From contig NZ_CP033334.1 in the NCBI RefSeq assembly GCF_013170705.1, forward strand, positions 5,867,501-5,931,500: a DNA stretch of 64,000 nucleotides, in the 5' to 3' direction. The notes below the pieces were generated by a model. The model was not told the origin of the DNA. It saw only the letters and a list, made by a program, of their open reading frames with translations, and did no database searches. Positions 45,408-53,348 of the stretch are shown one piece after another. Numbering within the stretch: the first letter of the stretch is position 1; each line of letters begins with the position of its first letter. Both the position numbers and the translations under genes were made by a program. This stretch comes from Mesorhizobium loti. Its GTDB lineage: Bacteria; Pseudomonadota; Alphaproteobacteria; Rhizobiales; Rhizobiaceae.

Positions 45408-46429
45408 CGCATCACCAGCGTCGCGCCGAGCTTGACGTTGCGCGCCATCTCCTGCCCGGGTGAACCCGCATCGTCCAGCAAGGCCAACAGGATCTCGACG
45501 CTACGGCCGGCCATGGCCGCAAAATCCTGCGCCATGGTGGTCAGTGCCGGACAGGTGTAGCGGCTCAGTGGATGATCGTCATGGGCGGCGACACGGAAAT
45601 CGCAATCGGCCCGGCGGCCGATCTTCAGCCCGCGCGAAAAGGCGGCAGACATGACACCGAAGGCGAGACGGTCGTTCGCGCACAACAGCGTGCGGGCCGG
45701 CAGGCCGCCCTTCTCGAGTGTCCTGTCCATCCATTCATGGCCGATACGCTCGAAATCCCAGCTGTAGTCGCCCGCTGCCTTGAGAATGACGGGTTCCAGG
45801 CCGGCGGCTAGCATCGTCTCGATGTAGCCCTGCAGGCGTTCCCCGGAATTGTGGTTGACGTGCGGAATGTCGACATAGACCGGCGGTTCGCCGGACCGGC
45901 AGAGATAGTCGACGATGGTCGAGATGCTCTGGTGGTTGTCGTTGCCGACGAAAGGCGTGTCGCCCTCGATGTAGGTGTCGAAATAGACGATCGGAATGTC
46001 CTCGCTCATCCGCTCGAAGACGCCGGGTTCGGAGACCAACCCCAGCGGAGCGACAATGGCGCCGGCAACCTTCAGCGACAGCAGCGTCTTGACCGATTCC
46101 GCCTCCAGTTTCGGCGAACCGTGCGAGGAGATGACGATCGGCCAGAACCCCTCGTCGCGGCAGCGCAGTTCGATGCGGCTGACCATTTCGGCATAGAATG
46201 GATCGGTGAGCGCCGGCACGACGATGCCGACATTGCGGGTGCGCTTGCGGTTGAGATTGCGCGCGAAAACATTCGGCTGATAATCCGATGAACGCAGTGC
46301 TGCCTCGATGCGCGCCCGGGTCGCCGGCTTCACGCTCGCCGGATCGTCGAAATATTTCGACAGGGTCGGCCGTGATACGCCGGACGCCCTGGCGAAATCA
46401 TCCATCGTGCGGTGGGTCTTCTCCGCCAT
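45395..46429 (-). CDS. LacI-family transcriptional regulator
   Basis: 344 aa. The helix-turn-helix (TMDDFARASGVSRPTLSKYF) and hinge region (NVFARNLNRKRTRNVGIVVP) are followed by a periplasmic-binding-protein-like effector domain (AGAIVAPLGLVSEPGVFERM, LLCANDRLAFGVMSAA). It is divergent from the PfkB gene, and a perfect dyad lies in the shared 264-bp gap. It could also control the esterase/Gfo-Idh side. Confidence 0.92.
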   Translation of the reverse strand: MAEKTHRTMDDFARASGVSRPTLSKYFDDPASVKPATRARIEAALRSSDYQPNVFARNLNRKRTRNVGIVVPALTDPFYAEMVSRIELRCRDEGFWPIVISSHGSPKLEAESVKTLLSLKVAGAIVAPLGLVSEPGVFERMSEDIPIVYFDTYIEGDTPFVGNDNHQSISTIVDYLCRSGEPPVYVDIPHVNHNSGERLQGYIETMLAAGLEPVILKAAGDYSWDFERIGHEWMDRTLEKGGLPARTLLCANDRLAFGVMSAAFSRGLKIGRRADCDFRVAAHDDHPLSRYTCPALTTMAQDFAAMAGRSVEILLALLDDAGSPGQEMARNVKLGATLVMRQSA

Positions 46430-46561
46430 CGATATTTCCAGCCCCTTTGCCCCGCGCCCGCCGACAACCTTCCGGTCGGGCCAGAATCAGTCCTGCGACC
46501 GTTGCCGTCAGGCAGCATTGCTCGACCGAATTTGTTCAGTCAAATTTTCACGTTTCCACTA

Positions 46562-46577
46562 CAATGCAAAAGCATTG
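46562..46577. promoter_or_regulatory. perfect dyad, candidate LacI-family operator
   Basis: CAATGC-AAAA-GCATTG, with GTCAA/TTGAC arms 6 bp further on (46583-46600). The latter contains TTGACG (46596-46601), which with TAGGCT at 17 bp could be a weak promoter for the kinase gene. Position between the divergent LacI and PfkB genes suggests regulation of both. The rest of the 264-bp gap shows nothing else. Confidence 0.5.
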
Positions 46578-46693
46578 CGCACGTCAAATTATTTATTGAC
46601 GCTCCGAAAACCGCAACCTAGGCTTTGGCCTTGTACGGACGTGGAGAAGGCGCTCGGCAACCGGCCGCGGGGCAGTCTGGGAATGGTGAGGAC

Positions 46694-47647
46694 ATGAAGA
46701 AACTGGTTTGCGCCGGCGAGATCCTGGTCGAGATCATGGCCGAGCGGATCGGCCAGAGTTTCCTTGCCCCCGGCCCTCTGGTCGGCCCGTTTCCCTCCGG
46801 CGCGCCGGCGATCTTCATCGACCAGGCGGCGCGGCTCGGCCAGCCGGCGGGCCTGATCGCAGCCGTCGGCGATGACGATTTCGGCCATTTGAACATCGAG
46901 CGCCTGCGCGCCGACGGCGCCGACATCTCGGCCATCAAGGTCCACCGTGGCGCCGCCACGGGCACAGCCTTCGTCACCTATGAGACCGACGGCAGCCGGC
47001 ACTTCGTCTACAACATCAAGCAGAGTGCCGCCGGCCTTATCGAGATCGGCGCCGAGGCGCGCGCGCTGCTGGCCGGCGCCGACCATTTTCACGTCATGGG
47101 CACGTCACTGTTCTCGCCCGAGGTGATCGAGGTGGCGCGCAACGGGATCGAAACTGTCAAGGCGCGCGGCGGTACCGTTTCCTTCGACCCCAACATCCGC
47201 AAGGAGATGCTCGATCTGCCGGGCCTGCGCGATGCACTGCATTTCGTGCTGTCGAAGACCGATGTCTTCCTGCCGAGCGGTCCGGAACTGTTCATCTTCG
47301 CCAAAGCGGCCGACGAGGAAAACGCGGCGCGTGAAATGCTGGATCGCGGTATCTCCACCGTGGTCGTCAAGAAAGGCGCGCAAGGCGCCGTTCATTACGA
47401 CCAGACCGGACGGACCGCGTCACCGGGCTTCGTCGTCGACGAAATCGACCCGACCGGCGCCGGGGATTGTTTCGCCGCGGCCTTCGTCTCCTTCTGGCTG
47501 CGCGCAGAAGCGCCCGAGAAGGCGCTGCGCATCGCCAATAGCTGCGGCGCGCTGGCGGTGACCAAGAAGGGCCCGATGGAGGGCATCGCCTCGCTTGCCG
47601 CCGTCGAAGCCTTCCTTGCGACCGCCAAGACCGGAGCGCCAGTATGA
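46694..47647 (+). CDS. PfkB-family carbohydrate kinase
   Basis: 317 aa ribokinase-fold enzyme. N-terminal VCAGEILVEIM, sugar-binding GAPAIFIDQAARLG, and the catalytic IDPTGAGDCFAAAFVSFW (Asp base with anion hole) are intact. The family includes KDG, fructose and tagatose-6-phosphate kinases. With the GatZ-type protein encoded next (4-nt overlap), a tagatose-phosphate or related ketose-phosphate kinase is plausible. Confidence 0.9.
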   Translation: MKKLVCAGEILVEIMAERIGQSFLAPGPLVGPFPSGAPAIFIDQAARLGQPAGLIAAVGDDDFGHLNIERLRADGADISAIKVHRGAATGTAFVTYETDGSRHFVYNIKQSAAGLIEIGAEARALLAGADHFHVMGTSLFSPEVIEVARNGIETVKARGGTVSFDPNIRKEMLDLPGLRDALHFVLSKTDVFLPSGPELFIFAKAADEENAAREMLDRGISTVVVKKGAQGAVHYDQTGRTASPGFVVDEIDPTGAGDCFAAAFVSFWLRAEAPEKALRIANSCGALAVTKKGPMEGIASLAAVEAFLATAKTGAPV

Positions 47648-48927
47648 GCCGGGCTACGGACGGGTTGTCGGCCATAGCGGCGGACCGGGCGGCGGGCGAA
47701 CGCCGTGGCATAACCTCGATCTGTTCGGCTCATCCGCTGGTGATCGAAGCGGCGCTGCGCCACGGCAAGGCGCGCGACGCCGATGTGCTGATCGAGGCCA
47801 CCTGCAACCAGGTGAACCACGAGGGCGGTTATACCGGCATGACGCCAAGGGATTTCCGCCGCTTCGTCGAGACGGTCGCCGGCAAGGTCGGCTTCCCCCT
47901 GGAGAGGCTGGTGCTCGGCGGCGACCATCTCGGCCCCAATCCATGGAAACACCTGCCGGCGCCCGAGGCGATGGCCAAGGCCTCGCGCATGGTCGACGCC
48001 TATGCCGAGGCCGGCTTCACCAAGATCCATCTCGACGCCAGCATGGGTTGTGCCGGCGAAGGTGCCGCACCTGCCGATGCGACGGTCGCCGCGCGCGCCG
48101 CCGAACTGGCGGAAGTGGCCGAGGCCGCGACCGAACGCAGCGGCGGCCCCAAGCCGGTCTATGTCATCGGCACCGAAGTGCCGGTGCCGGGCGGCGCCCT
48201 GGAAGCAATGGACCATCTGGCGGTGACCACACCGGAAGCCGCGCGTGAAACCGTGCGTGTCCACCGCGATGCCTTCAGCCGGCGAGGTCTCGACCAGGCC
48301 TTTTCGCGGGCGATCGGTGTCGTCGTGCAGCCGGGTGTCGAATTCGGCAATGCCGAGGTGATCACCTATGAACCGGAACACGCCCGTGCATTGGGCGATA
48401 CGTTGCGGGACCTGCCGCAATTTGTCTTCGAGGCGCATTCGACGGACTACCAGCCGATTTCGGCGCTGACCGCGCTGGTCGATGACGGCTTCGCCATCCT
48501 CAAGGTCGGGCCATGGCTGACCTTCGCGCTGCGCGAAGCGCTCTACGGTTTGAGCCATATCGCCGAGGTTCTGGTTCCCGACCGGACGCGCGAAACCCTG
48601 CCGGCGGCGATGGATCGCGTCATGCTGGCGGCGCCGGACAATTGGAAGAATTACTATCACGGCTCCGAGGCTGAGCAACGGATCGAACGCCATTTCTCCT
48701 ACAGCGACCGCATCCGCTATTACTGGCCGGCGCCGGCGGCCCAGCAGGCCGTGGATGCGCTTATGCAGGCGCTCGGCGATCGTGACATCCCCCTGCCCCT
48801 CATCAGCCAGTATCTCGGCCGTCTCGACGGCGCGGTGGCGACCCGGTCCGTGGCGCCAAAAGCCGGAGAATTGCTGATCGCCAGCGTAACGGACGTTCTC
48901 GACATCTACGCGCGCGCAACCGGCTGA
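47644..48927 (+). CDS. GatZ/KbaZ-type D-tagatose-bisphosphate aldolase subunit family protein
   Basis: 427 aa TIM-barrel protein. ITSICSAHPLVIEAALRHG, IEATCNQVNHEGGYTGMTP, LGGDHLGPNPWK, GFTKIHLDASMGCAGE, GTEVPVPGG and FEAHSTDYQPISALTALVDD are hallmarks of the family. It is classically described as the accessory subunit of class II tagatose-bisphosphate aldolase, needed by the catalytic GatY/KbaY. No GatY-like gene is in this window, so the partner is elsewhere or the protein acts alone. It ends 6 bp from the convergent fusion gene. Confidence 0.92.
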   Translation: MSRATDGLSAIAADRAAGERRGITSICSAHPLVIEAALRHGKARDADVLIEATCNQVNHEGGYTGMTPRDFRRFVETVAGKVGFPLERLVLGGDHLGPNPWKHLPAPEAMAKASRMVDAYAEAGFTKIHLDASMGCAGEGAAPADATVAARAAELAEVAEAATERSGGPKPVYVIGTEVPVPGGALEAMDHLAVTTPEAARETVRVHRDAFSRRGLDQAFSRAIGVVVQPGVEFGNAEVITYEPEHARALGDTLRDLPQFVFEAHSTDYQPISALTALVDDGFAILKVGPWLTFALREALYGLSHIAEVLVPDRTRETLPAAMDRVMLAAPDNWKNYYHGSEAEQRIERHFSYSDRIRYYWPAPAAQQAVDALMQALGDRDIPLPLISQYLGRLDGAVATRSVAPKAGELLIASVTDVLDIYARATG

Positions 48928-48933
48928 CCATGG

Positions 48934-50460
48934 CTACGGCCTGGGCATCAGGACCAGCGCGCCAGTCGTGCGGCGCGACTCCAGATCGCGGTGCGCATTG
49001 GCGGCATCGGCGAGACCGTAGCGCGTCGGTGCCTCAACCTTGACCACGCCCTGGCGAAGCGCCTGGAAGAACCTGGCGACGTGCGGCTCAAGTTTTTCCG
49101 GTGTGTCGGTGAAATGGGCATAGTTGGGCCGCGAAATGGTCAGCGACTTCGACGCGAAGCGGCCGATATCCCAATTGCCGATCGGCCCGGAGGCCTGGCC
49201 GAAGCTGACGAGATGGCCGCGCACGGCAAGGGCCGCGAGCGAGCCGGCGAAGGTGTCGTTGCCGACGGCGTCATAGGCGACGTCGGCTCCCCTGCCCCCT
49301 GTCAGCCGCATGACGGCATCGGCGAAATTTTCGCGGGAATAAACGATGACATGGTGCGCGCCGAGACGTTCGACGGTGCGTGCCTTGTCGTCGCTCGAAA
49401 CGGTCGCGATCACCGTCGCGCCGAGATGACGCGCCCATTGCACCAGCAACTGGCCGATGCCGCCGGCCGCCGCATGGATGAGGACGATTTCGCCCGGCTT
49501 GACGGCATGAACGTCGTGCAGCAGGAAGCTCGCGCTCACGCCCTTGAGCAGGCCTGCGGCGGCGATCTCATCCGTGATGTCGTCCGCAAGATGAACCAGC
49601 AATTCAGGCGCCATGTTGCGCCGCTCGCTGTAGGCGCCGACCGGCGGACAGGCATAGGCGACGCGGTCGCCGGCCGAAAAGCCGGACACCGCCGAGCCGA
49701 CTGCCTCGATGATGCCGGCCGCTTCCATGCCGGGCACGCCGGGCGGCTTCAAAAGGTCGAAAAACCCGGTGCGACAATAGACATCGATGAAATTGACGCC
49801 GATCACCGTGTGACGGATCCGCACTTCGTTCGGCGCCAGCGGCGGCAGTTCGATGTCCCTGAGCCGCAACTCCTCGGGTCCGCCGTAACGCTCGACAACG
49901 ATCGCAGCGGTCGTTGCTGTCTGGCCAGGCGCGATCCTTGACGGCGCATGCGGCATGTTGATGGGCGGAGTGGGCGCAACAATTGCCTGGGGCGGTCTCG
50001 TCTCGACCGGCGAGCCCACGCTCCGGCGCTTCAGAAGATTGCGCACCGCCGCGAAGCCGGCCTGATAGATGTCCTCGGTGACCAGCCTGACCAGTTCGTC
50101 GCGGCGATGCGCCGGCGGCTGGAATTCAGAGCGCCACTCCCAGAAGGTGGCATTGCCGTCGGTCACCGGCTTAAGCCGGATCGAGGCGACATAGCCCATC
50201 AGAGGCAGCGGCGCTTCGAGCAGGCAGTAGCTCAGCCGGCGGTCCCTGTCGGACAGTGCCAGCAATTGCTCGCGCAATTCGCCGCCGTCGTTCAGCCGAA
50301 AGTGGCGCACGGCGCCAACCACATCGACCGGCTCGCCACCCTCGATCTCGCTGAAGGCGATCGCCGGATGCCAGCGGTCATGGCCGTTGAAATCGCGCAG
50401 GATCGCCCAGACCTCGTCAACCGGTGCCTCGATGATCGTGCTCTGGCAAACCTTGACCAT
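48934..50460 (-). CDS. SRPBCC domain fused to a quinone-oxidoreductase-type MDR dehydrogenase
   Basis: 508 aa. Residues 1-150 are a START/SRPBCC ligand-binding fold (MVKVCQSTIIEAPVDEVWAI, LRDFNGHDRWHPAI, LPLMGYVASIRLKPV). A Pro-rich linker (about 150-185) leads to a zinc-free medium-chain dehydrogenase similar to Qor (GVPGMEAAGIIEAVGSAVSG, HAAAGGIGQLLVQWARHLGA, GGRGADVAYDAVGNDTF). It would reduce quinones or enones with NADPH. The fusion is unbroken, with no internal stop or frameshift. It is followed upstream, 9 bp away, by a separate SRPBCC gene. Confidence 0.88.
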   Translation of the reverse strand: MVKVCQSTIIEAPVDEVWAILRDFNGHDRWHPAIAFSEIEGGEPVDVVGAVRHFRLNDGGELREQLLALSDRDRRLSYCLLEAPLPLMGYVASIRLKPVTDGNATFWEWRSEFQPPAHRRDELVRLVTEDIYQAGFAAVRNLLKRRSVGSPVETRPPQAIVAPTPPINMPHAPSRIAPGQTATTAAIVVERYGGPEELRLRDIELPPLAPNEVRIRHTVIGVNFIDVYCRTGFFDLLKPPGVPGMEAAGIIEAVGSAVSGFSAGDRVAYACPPVGAYSERRNMAPELLVHLADDITDEIAAAGLLKGVSASFLLHDVHAVKPGEIVLIHAAAGGIGQLLVQWARHLGATVIATVSSDDKARTVERLGAHHVIVYSRENFADAVMRLTGGRGADVAYDAVGNDTFAGSLAALAVRGHLVSFGQASGPIGNWDIGRFASKSLTISRPNYAHFTDTPEKLEPHVARFFQALRQGVVKVEAPTRYGLADAANAHRDLESRRTTGALVLMPRP

Positions 50461-50469
50461 CGGCCGGCG

Positions 50470-50907
50470 TCAGCGCCCGAACCGGTGTTTCAGCGCGCTC
50501 AGTGCGGTCTGGAAGACGCCATTGCCGATCTGATGCATCAAGGCCGCCTCGCGATCGGGCGCGCAGTCGAACTCCGCCTGCCACTCGGCGAGCGTCAGGT
50601 TGCCGTCGGTGATCGGCGTCAGCGACAGGGTGGCGACATAGTTCTCCACCGCCATCGGGCTTTCGAGGATCGCGTAGCTGCACGACAGGTCGTAGTCGGA
50701 CAGCGCCAGCAGCCTTTCGCGGATGCGGCCGCCGTCCTTGAGCGTGAAACTCCTGATGCAGCCGATCTGGTCGGCCTGCGCGCTCTGCTCGATGCGGCTC
50801 TCGGCGACGAACGGCGCCCAGCTCGGCAATGCGTTGAAGTTGCGCACAAGCTTCCAGACTTCCGCGGCCGGAGCCGGAATGACCGAAGAGACATAGACCT
50901 TGGTCAT
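50470..50907 (-). CDS. SRPBCC-family protein
   Basis: 145 aa, a single START-like ligand-binding domain (VYVSSVIPAPAAEVWKLVRN, FNALPSWAPFVAES, MAVENYVATLSLTPITDGNL). It is clearly related to the N-terminal domain of the fusion protein encoded next, suggesting duplication of this domain. Ligand unknown. Confidence 0.88.
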   Translation of the reverse strand: MTKVYVSSVIPAPAAEVWKLVRNFNALPSWAPFVAESRIEQSAQADQIGCIRSFTLKDGGRIRERLLALSDYDLSCSYAILESPMAVENYVATLSLTPITDGNLTLAEWQAEFDCAPDREAALMHQIGNGVFQTALSALKHRFGR

Positions 50908-51072
50908 GCTTGCGAGCCGGCTGTCGGCATGGCCGTTCGCGCATGCATTGTCTCGCCCCGGGCCAGCTCGACCCTTGCTTGGCAGTCATCGCGAACCGAC
51001 GCAGCATGGCAATCAGGCGCAAGACATGGTCTCGCACGGCCCAACGAAACGCAAGAGAACACCGCCCTCACC

Positions 51073-53259
51073 TCAATGATCGCGGTCGTCATCGTCGTCC
51101 TTGGCGGCCTTTCCCTTGCCCTTCTTGTCGCGGGTCAGGCTGGAAATGTCCTTGGCATCGCGCAGCACGTCGGTCATGCGGCCGAGCGAGCCGCCCTCGA
51201 TGCCGATCTCCTTCATCAGATTGTCGATCATCGGTGCCTGCACCCGGTAGCGCAGCGCGGAGTCGATGACCTCGTCGGTGACGTTGCGGTTGCCGCCGGT
51301 GCCGCCGTTGAGGCCGTCGACATGCAGGATCTTGATGCCGTCGATCTTCTCCATCGGCTTGACGCTTTCGCGGATGATGCCTTCCATGTGGTCAAGCAGC
51401 TTGCCGCGCAGGCGCCCGGCGCGGGCCTCGTTCGACAGCAGGTTCTCGGCCTCGTTGAGCTGGCGATGGCCCGATGCGTCGACCTCGTAGCGCTGGGCCG
51501 CGGCAAGGGCGTGGATCTTCTCCGCTTCCGCCGAAGCGACTGCGGCGATCTTCTGCGCTTCCGCCAGGCTTTTCGCCGCCTTCATCTCGGCATCCGCGGC
51601 GGACGTGATGCGCAGCGCCTCGCGCTCTGCCTCGCGCTGCGCGCCGATCAGGTCGGTCAGCTTGCGGCGTTCGGCGATCTCGCGTTCGCGGGCGGTGAAA
51701 GCCTGTTCCTCGGCCTGGACGGCCTTGGCGCGTACCGCCTCGGAAGCCGCGATCGCCGAGGACCGTTCCTGCGTCTTCTTGGCGATGTCGATCGCCTTCT
51801 GGATTTCCGCGATCTCGATCTTCTGGTCGCGGTCGACGCCCAGTTGGCGGATATCGCGATCCTTGATCAGCCGCGCTTCCTCGATGCCGCGCTCGGTGGT
51901 GATACGGGCGCGCTCGACCTCCTCACTCGCCGAAATCTCGGCCTCCTCGAACGCCTGGCGCTTGGCGATCTGCAGCGCTTCAAGGTGACGCTCGCGTTCG
52001 ATGCGGACCTCGTCCACCACCCGTTCCTGCGCGATTCGCGCCGTCTCGGTGGCCTGGTTCTCGACGATCTCGGCACGGCGTTTTTCCGCCTCGGCCCGGG
52101 TCACTTCCAGCGCCTTTTCGGCGAGCGCGATCTGGCGTTCCAGTTCAGCCACTTCGAGCAGTTTCTTGCGTTCGATCTCGAGCTTGCTTTGCGCGCCCTC
52201 ACGCTCGATGCGGGCCTTTTCCAACGACAGTTCGAGCGCGATCTGCTCGCGCTCGGTCAGTTCGCGCATCTTCATCTCGGTCTCGTCGAGCGAACGGCGG
52301 CGCGCGATCTCGCGGCGTTGCGTGTCTTCCTCGCTCTTGATGCGCTCCTCGGTGATGTTGCGCTCCTGGTTGAGCCGCGATTTTTCGACGGCCTCGCGCG
52401 ACGAGAGCTGTGCCTGCTCGGATTCCTGGTCACGCAACGCACGCTCAATGGCCAATTCAGACCGCTGCGCGGCGCGGCGGATCTCGACCTCGCGTTCCTG
52501 TTCGAGGCGCGCGTATTCGGTGTCGCGGTCGATCTCCAGCACCTTGCGCTGTGTGTCGAGGTTCTGGTTGCGGATGTCGACCAGCGTGCGCTGTTCGATC
52601 TCGTTGCGCATGCGGCGGCGGGTCTCGATCGATTCCGTCAGCTGTGTCAGACCCTCGGCGTCGAAGGCGTTGGAGGGATCGAAATATTCGAGGCTGGTCT
52701 GGTCGAGGTCGACGATGGCGACGCTCTCCAACTCGAGCCCGTTGGCCGCGAGCGACTCCTCGGCGAGCCTGCGCACCTTGGCGGCATAGTCGCCGCGCAA
52801 CTCATGCATCTCTTCCAGCGTCATCTGAGCGGCGACGGTGCGCAGCGCGCCGGCGAACTTGCCTTCCAGCAATTCGCGCAGGCTGTCGGGCTGCAGCGTG
52901 CGGCGGCCAAGCGTCTGCGCGGCAGCGGCCACCAGTTCGCGGCTGGCGCCAACGCGCACGAAGAACTCGGCGATCAGGTCGACGCGCATGCGGTTGCGGG
53001 TGATCAGCGCCAGCGCATCCTCGCGGCGCACCTCGATGCGCAGCACGTTCATGTTGACCGGAGTGATCTCGTGCAGGACCGGGATGACGAAGGCACCGCC
53101 GTTGACCACCACCTTCTCACCCATGAAGCCGGTTCGCACGAACGCCGTCTCCTTGGTCGAGCGGCGATAGAGCCAGCGCAAGACGTAAACGGCGATCACC
53201 ACGACGACCGCGGCAATGATCAGCCACAACAGGAAAGCGCCAAAGGTCTGCGCGTCCAT
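51073..53259 (-). CDS. flotillin-like SPFH-domain membrane protein
   Basis: 728 aa. One membrane anchor at about residues 8-30 (FLLWLIIAAVVVVIAVYVLR) precedes the SPFH domain (GEKVVVNGGAFVIPVLHEIT, VNMNVLRIEVRREDALALIT, and LAGKFAGALR-like LLEGKFAGALRTVAAQMTLE). A very long charged Glu/Arg-rich coiled coil covers about residues 220-560, and the end is Lys/Asp-rich. Flotillins organise membrane microdomains. NfeD, a common partner, is not adjacent. AGGATAGATC lies before ATG 53259. Confidence 0.93.
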   Translation of the reverse strand: MDAQTFGAFLLWLIIAAVVVVIAVYVLRWLYRRSTKETAFVRTGFMGEKVVVNGGAFVIPVLHEITPVNMNVLRIEVRREDALALITRNRMRVDLIAEFFVRVGASRELVAAAAQTLGRRTLQPDSLRELLEGKFAGALRTVAAQMTLEEMHELRGDYAAKVRRLAEESLAANGLELESVAIVDLDQTSLEYFDPSNAFDAEGLTQLTESIETRRRMRNEIEQRTLVDIRNQNLDTQRKVLEIDRDTEYARLEQEREVEIRRAAQRSELAIERALRDQESEQAQLSSREAVEKSRLNQERNITEERIKSEEDTQRREIARRRSLDETEMKMRELTEREQIALELSLEKARIEREGAQSKLEIERKKLLEVAELERQIALAEKALEVTRAEAEKRRAEIVENQATETARIAQERVVDEVRIERERHLEALQIAKRQAFEEAEISASEEVERARITTERGIEEARLIKDRDIRQLGVDRDQKIEIAEIQKAIDIAKKTQERSSAIAASEAVRAKAVQAEEQAFTAREREIAERRKLTDLIGAQREAEREALRITSAADAEMKAAKSLAEAQKIAAVASAEAEKIHALAAAQRYEVDASGHRQLNEAENLLSNEARAGRLRGKLLDHMEGIIRESVKPMEKIDGIKILHVDGLNGGTGGNRNVTDEVIDSALRYRVQAPMIDNLMKEIGIEGGSLGRMTDVLRDAKDISSLTRDKKGKGKAAKDDDDDRDH

Positions 53260-53348
53260 GATCTATCCTCCCCAAGACAATGCGGTCGGCACGGGGCGAC
53301 CGGCGATATTTTCAAACATCCACCCGCATGGTGGCGAAGTCCAATTCT

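Noticed and set aside
50904..51092. 62-codon minus frame between flotillin and the SRPBCC gene
   Set aside because: It overlaps the flotillin end and its stop overlaps the SRPBCC start, but it has no ribosome-binding site, no recognisable domain and odd composition.
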